Shown here: one piece after another, positions 58,449 through 64,000 of the stretch | Layout: every line of letters starts with the position of its first letter | How positions within the stretch are numbered: position 1 is the stretch's first letter | NCBI RefSeq assembly: GCF_009905375.1 | Contig: NC_133653.1 | Span: forward strand, 92,367,671-92,431,670 | Direction of reading: 5' to 3' | Length of the DNA stretch: 64,000 nucleotides | Origin: Apium graveolens | Lineage: Eukaryota; Streptophyta; Magnoliopsida; Apiales; Apiaceae | Notes under the pieces: generated by a model | Seen by the model: only the letters and a program-made list of their open reading frames with translations | The model's database searches: none | Told to the model about the DNA's origin: nothing | Made by a program: the position numbers and the translations under genes

Positions 58449-61400
58449 TGTAGCACCCCCAACTCCGGGGTCAGAGGATTTGGTCGTCACTATAAAACCT
58501 CAATCCAAATTAACCTGTTAAATCAATAAATAAATGCCAACAGAAGATATTTAGCATCTATGACCCCAATTAATCCAAGATCTCTTAAGGTTATAGTTCT
58601 AGAAACAAGAATTTCAAATTCCATAAATAAATTTTCACTTTCTTTTCAAACTCTTTTCACAAATTCCCAAATTGAAAACTTAACCCACTAGTATAACTTC
58701 GAAAAGAAGTATACTAGACCAACGATTTAATAACATAACTAGTACATATATATAAACACAACTTTATACAATAGAACTTACTCTAGTTCTGCAAACCCTG
58801 GACCAACCATCTTCCAAAAGCTTCTTCTTTGCTTTCTTGAATTATGCAGCTAAACAGCGCAAGCTAATCCTCGCTGGAGGTTAAATTTAAAAACAGGCAA
58901 GTATGAGCGAAAGAAATGCTCAGCAAGTTCATTATAGCTTATATGTGGTCATTTTGATATAAAATTGACATCCGCATTAGAGCAGAACATTTAAAATCAT
59001 AATTGTTGAATCAGAAAATTATAGTTAAGGAATCCCAGAATTGGTTCCCTAAATGTATTAGAAATCCTTTTGATATTTTTGAGCGAAATATTTCAACAAT
59101 ACTTTGAATCTTGACGAGAATAATAGTGTTTATGGAAATATCGTAAACAACAATAACATGAAACAGTGATTATGGACTGAATCAGAAACTTTATTCAAAA
59201 CCGAACTCTTGATATTAATACTCATTTTGATGTCATATCAAATTAGATATCAATACGAACTTTGATGCTCACAACATTCCACACTGAAGTCAACATCAAT
59301 CATCTCTATTAATACCACTTTTGATATTTAACAACAAATTAAGTATCAACATAAATCAAAAACTCAATCAAAACTGCATTTCATCTTTTTATCCAAAACA
59401 GAAACACTTGATAAATCACTTAGGATATGATTATCAAAAGCAATATAAATTTATATTGGAATCTTTCTCCGACGGACATACCATCACATGATGATCATCC
59501 CGTGTGATAGCACTGGATTATGATTCGTAGAAACATGTCCCAAAACACGAGTACTCAAATAAAAAGGCAATATATCTATCTATGGCATAGTTTGTATTAT
59601 AACTATTTTATATAATACATATCCCTCTGATGGACTGTCTGCCCCGGTCACTTACGCATTCATCCAATCTTAAAACATGTTATTGAAAGGGGTCATAAAA
59701 ATCGACACTCTTAATAATTTTATTTCCCCCATTCACTTGGTAGGAACATTCGCAGCAAAATCATCTTTTCTCAAGGTCTAAAACATTTATAAAATCCGGT
59801 ATTTGGATAAGTAAAAAAAATACTTAACTATTATGAACATAGAATAGCAGAAGAGTACTTGCATAATAAGCATTTAATTCAGCGATATGTAAAATATTTA
59901 TCTATTTAGAACTGAGAATAGGAAAGCAATACTTGCATAATCACAAGCAGTTGAATTTGAAAAATATTGAACTGTTCTGGAATTAGAATAGTATAGAAAA
60001 CTTGATTATTAGGATTCAAAATAACTATCACTTAAACGATAAGTGAAGATAGGGATACTTGCCTTTGGGTTTTTAGTAGTTAGTTATACTCGTAATAACA
60101 CAATCCCTCATTCTGACATCTCAATATCTCATGGAATCGCCTTATTTCCTTTCGACAATTCACTGATGTGTTGCTCCTATGATTGCTAGAAGCCAGATAT
60201 CCAATACCATTCCAATCCATTCTTTCCAATGTCTGGTCCTAATCAACTCGAATGATCCGCATCTATAATTAAAAGAGACAACTTTAATCGTCTAAACGAT
60301 AATTACTCGACGAACTGTGCGTCAAAATCCTATCGTCTATCCATATGATAGCCAACGCATAAAGAAGACAGTCAAATACAAGACTCTTGACTCACGTACG
60401 CACATAATTCACATAACTTATAAACACATAATCCACGTATCACATAATTCATACAACACATTACTCGATTCGTCAAAAGGTGCGTCTCTGTATTTTTAAA
60501 ATCAAAATCGGGTCAAAATATGACTTTTCAGTCACTATACGACTCAGAATCGATTTGCAAAATAAGAGACCTTTTGAAATAAAAGGACTTGTGTCTCGAC
60601 AGTATTTTAATGAAAGGAGAATATTTTTCTGAGTCTAGACGCATTCGCTTCGTATTAACGGGTAAACGGTCTATTTATTACGAATAAAATAAGAATAAAT
60701 CAAAACAAATTATAAATAATTGAATCAAATTATGATTTTCAAAAATAATAAAAAATAATAATTTGAAATTGAAATAAATATTTTAGAAAAACTTTCGAAA
60801 TAACGTCTTTGTAAAACGGACTTTTTCTGGGGTCATACCCCTCAAAATCAATCCCAAAAAACATAATCCAACTGTACTCTAATAAATCAATAAATTTAAA
60901 ATACACAATAATTTATATTTGCACATATAAACACGCAAGAAATGAAAAATATGGCCAAAAGTGACTTCTACAACAACTTCTGAAATTTATGAAATAAATA
61001 TATAAATACTAACATGTTATAATATACACAAGTACGAAGGCGGAATTTTGGAATCGTTACCCAAAATAAATTCTGATCACCTCGAAGAAAATATCTGATG
61101 TCCAGAAAATATCTCTTAAAAAATCTGAAATTAATAGCGATAGACATATACACGCTGAGATGCCATGTGGAGTAATCAACACCGTCAAACTCCTTTTATA
61201 TGCCCCGAAAATAAATTAAAACGGAAAATATGCTCCGTAAATTTTCTTCTCAAAACCTTGCAATATATATATACCTATGCGTAGGTATCGAAGCGCTGAT
61301 CATTTTTATATATAATAATTGAAATTTGGACAAACGGTTTGAAAGATATGAATTTTTGAAAATTAAAAATAATAAATATATACGACACAGACAAAGAAGA

Positions 61401-63034
61401 GATATATAATTAAGTAAAGGAAAGGAAAAGGAATAACATGGAATTGCGGCAAAAGAAAAGGACAAAGGGAGGGAGTGTAGGCGCCAGGGTGAGGGGTGCG
61501 TGAAGTGAGGGAAGAGAGAGTATTGCAGAGAGAGACGAGAGAGAAGAGAGTCCAGGAGTGAGGCGGTTGCGCTTCGTTTTTATTTTATTTTATTTTTTTT
61601 ATAAACAACACGTAGCAACTGGAAGAAATAAGCAGTTGCCACGTTTCTGTTTATTCAGGGGAATTGGACACGTATAATTCTTCTCCTGGTAGCCAATTTT
61701 CGTCCCCTGATTTGCAGTTTAAGGAACCAAAGTGCGGGTGAAAATAACCTGAAAAATTACAAAAATAATGTGAAATTCTCGGAATAATTGGAAACTAATA
61801 AAATAAAATTTTTATAATTTTTAAAATATTTTTGAGTTTATTATCAGACCCGCATTTCTTGATTTAACGAACAAACTTGCGAGTGAAACTAACTCGAAAA
61901 ATTATCAAAATACTTCTAAAATTCTCTGAATATTTAAAAACTAATAAAATAAAATTTTCATAATTTTTAAAACATTTTTGAATCACGCACTATACCCGTA
62001 TTTTACGATTACACGAACAAACTTGCGGGTGAATTTAATAAGAAAAATTTCCGAAATAATTTTAAAATTCTCGAAATATTCAAATACTTATAAAATATAA
62101 GTTTCATAATTGTTGAAGCTTTCTTGAATTTAATACTAAATATAAACTTATATATCGGATCTAAAAATAGATTATTTAACCGCTAAGTAACTATAAAAAG
62201 GATAAAATTTAATACCATGTTTGGATAATTATCAAAACCGAGTTTCTTATAAAACACCCTATGAGAAAATAATGTAAAAATATCCTATCTCTCGAGAATA
62301 CGGGTTTTACTGATATACCGAAATGATTATCATATCGAAAAATTTACGCCGGGACTCGTACGGGTCAAACCGTACTCCGAACCGAAAAAGTCAAAATACG
62401 GAAAATGTTCAGAATAATCAAGTCGGGTTAGGAAGGAGTTTTCGGAAGGGTTCCGGGTTGTAAAACACAAAAATGGTTGAAGTTGGACGATTCCCGACTT
62501 TATAAAATAGTTTTATATAATTACTCAGAAAATAATTATTAAATCTATAAATTCTTATAAAATCATATAATAATCGAAAAATTACCAGAAAAATACCATT
62601 GTTATCTATACTTTATTCTGGACATGGTAAAAATCAAAATACTTACACTTTATCACATATAAACACCCAAATATAAATATCAGTCATTAGATAATTCACC
62701 AAAATTCCCATAATAATCACATAATAATTATTTATTGATAAAAATAATTGCACTATATTTCTCGAATATTACAAAAAAATTTCAATTTACCAATATCATT
62801 AAGATCGGCTTTCAAATAACTTTTAAAAATAATACATTTAAGTAAATATTTTTATAAATTAACAAGGATCGATATAACACTTAATAATTAGCACATTACC
62901 ATTTAATAACACTAGCTCATCAAAAGGAATAAAATATCCACCATTTTATTCCTTCTAAATCATAAAAGTACATATATATATATATATATATTCAAAAAAT
63001 AATTTTAATAATTCTAAAAATACAGGATATTACA
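58449..63034 (-). mobile_element. Tekay-like LTR, 4.6 kb, with PPT on its right
   Basis: Plus strand from TGTAGCACCCCC to GGATATTACA. The minus strand begins TGTAATATCC after the PPT, so this is a 3' LTR of a minus-strand element. It is related along its length to the solo LTR at 48063-52159, including the hairpin and a GAGCGAAAGAAATGCTCAGCA segment. It inserted into the LINE 5' part. A TA run is at 62972-62992. The ORFs inside are not genes. Confidence 0.88.
58688..58717. repeat. 30-bp hairpin, second copy
   Basis: Identical in all 30 bases to 48301-48330 although the surrounding LTR sequence has diverged. Confidence 0.9.
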
Positions 63035-63050
63035 ATCTACCCCCTTATAA
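63035..63050 (-). other. Polypurine tract of minus-strand Tekay element
   Basis: The minus strand reads TATAAGGGGGTAGAT just before the LTR start, preceded by GAGGACGGAATCC, the usual last bases of Tekay pol. Confidence 0.85.
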
Positions 63051-63540
63051 GGATTCCGTCCTCGGAATCAGCAGAAGAGAGCACTAGGGATCTTCTGGCC
63101 AACTTTCCAATCTTGCATACATAACTTTTCTCAAAGTTTCAAATAACACTGAAATTCCTTAGACAACACAGTTATCACGGTAGCTTCACTCTGCAACATT
63201 GTTCCTTCCACATACCATTTGACCAACTTCTCAATAAAATCACTTTTACTAATAGAGAAAAAGAAGAATAGAGAGGAAGATAAAGCGAAAGAAAAAGAAA
63301 GAGAGACAGAGACAATAGAGAGAGAGAAGTAAAGAAACAGACTGACTTCGTTATACGCCACTGATATTCTAATCACATTGCAATCCACTATTGCTATTGG
63401 TAATCCCATCACATAGACTTACTTTGACTTGACCAAGATAACTCAACTCAACTTGTTTGGCATACATTCAAATATTTGAGATAATAAAATCATGGAATTC
63501 CAAGGAAAAAAGAATTTTATATCATAATAGGTGTCCAACC
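63051..63540 (-). pseudogene. pol: Tekay pol 3' end, possible chromodomain remnant
   Basis: The minus frame 63412-63131 opens with PIAIVDCNVIR and later has LVKWYVEGTM and SEATVITVLSKEFQ, an order that recalls the chromodomain end of Tekay integrase (a basic DR-V segment, then LVKW and EATW). Between them lies a CT-rich stretch (63240-63335) coding Phe/Ser runs, probably an insertion or expansion. The match is short, so I hold it loosely. Confidence 0.45.
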
Positions 63541-63760
63541 ATTGTGGTTACCAAAATCTAAATTTGTGAGAAAGTGTTGTTGTAATTAAAGAATAACTGA
63601 GAGATCAATATGATCAAATGAACTTAGTATTACGTGCCCAAATTAAGACACTACTAAAGGTTGTTAACCTTCTTGTAGTCATAACACACACAAGTGATGG
63701 CGTCCCATCCAACTCCTATCACATAGACAGGTATACCTTGTGTCCCCTATAGTTAGGGTT
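63541..63760. other. Unassigned stretch before Copia LTR
   Basis: AT-rich DNA with no recognisable domain, terminus or repeat. It probably belongs to the decayed Tekay internal region. Confidence 0.3.
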
Positions 63761-64000
63761 TGTTAGGTCACACACACTGTAGAAGAGGGTCGAATACAGT
63801 GTTTAGCACAATCAAATCGAATTAAAGAACACAAGTAACAAAAAATAGACTTTATTCAATATAATAAACTCTGTTACAATATGGAACTGTCCTCTCTCAG
63901 TGATGAACAAATATCACGAGAGCTGCTAGGGTTACAATGAATATTATTCTCGATAATGATAACACGTATAGTGTAAACCCTATGTCTGTGTTTATATATT
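63761..64000. mobile_element. Putative Copia LTR, start only
   Basis: Begins TGTTAGGTCACACACAC and contains AGAGGGTCGAATACAGTGTT, a style shared with the SIRE-like LTR edge at 6232 (TGTTAGGAAATG, GGAGGGGGTGAATG). The rest is outside the window, so strand and family are open. Confidence 0.45.

Noticed and set aside
61250..61465. Hydrophobic 71-codon minus ORF as a membrane peptide gene
   Set aside because: It comes from an AT-rich stretch of a Tekay LTR; hydrophobicity follows from base composition.

Overview
The window is plant nuclear DNA made almost entirely of nested, decayed retrotransposons. Every coding region I can identify belongs to a transposable element. I found no host gene, rRNA, tRNA or CRISPR array. 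The families are plant-specific: Copia of SIRE/Maximus type, Gypsy of Athila, Tat and Tekay (chromovirus) types, and an L1-type LINE. A eudicot is likely. An asterid is my guess from the style of the SIRE accessory ORF, but that is weak inference.

Layout, left to right. 1-3717: Tekay-like LTR (minus), inserted in the protease start of a minus-strand SIRE-like element (gag 3718-6180, PBS 6218-6229, LTR 6232-7549, 3' leader to about 7745). 7746-8952: gag end, protease and pre-RT of a Tat element (Tat B, minus). 8953-9184 and 23183-24117: gag of Athila copy A (minus), split by a 14-kb SIRE-type Copia element on the plus strand (9185-23182, TSD AAGCT). 24258-25709: Athila LTR A, with a PBS on its left and a polypurine tract on its right. 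25710-33447: internal region of Athila copy B (3' accessory ORF, integrase, RNase H, RT, protease, deleted gag). 33448-34949: Athila LTR B. 34950-35288: start of the Tat B gag. 35289-46889: Tat leader/LTR DNA, interrupted by a 10.4-kb Tekay element on the plus strand (35460-45830, TSD TTCAC). 46890-54810: a second, different Tat element (Tat A, minus), with a 4.1-kb solo Tekay LTR (48063-52159, TSD TTCTG) between integrase and RNase H. 54811-58448: LINE (minus). 58449-63034: another Tekay LTR (minus), then its PPT and a broken pol end. About 63761-64000: start of a further Copia LTR.

Insertion order from the nesting: the two Tat elements are the oldest layer. Athila entered Tat B gag and formed a shared-LTR tandem. 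SIRE then entered Athila A gag. Tekay copies entered Tat LTR DNA, Tat A pol, the LINE and the left SIRE-like element. Most frames are closed by stops that look like C-to-T or G-to-A changes, as expected for silenced, methylated repeats.

The most interesting part is the SIRE element at 9185-23182. After RNase H it carries a very long accessory reading frame (17376-21935, about 1,500 codons, broken). It has a duplicated gag with a second PBS, and has lost its integrase through a clean protease-RT joint. The 8-mer CGACGGAT (or its reverse complement) occurs at least 17 times in LTRs, leader and coding sequence. One pair forms a perfect 11-bp hairpin inside gag. This looks like a family-specific cis-element system that I do not recognise from described elements.
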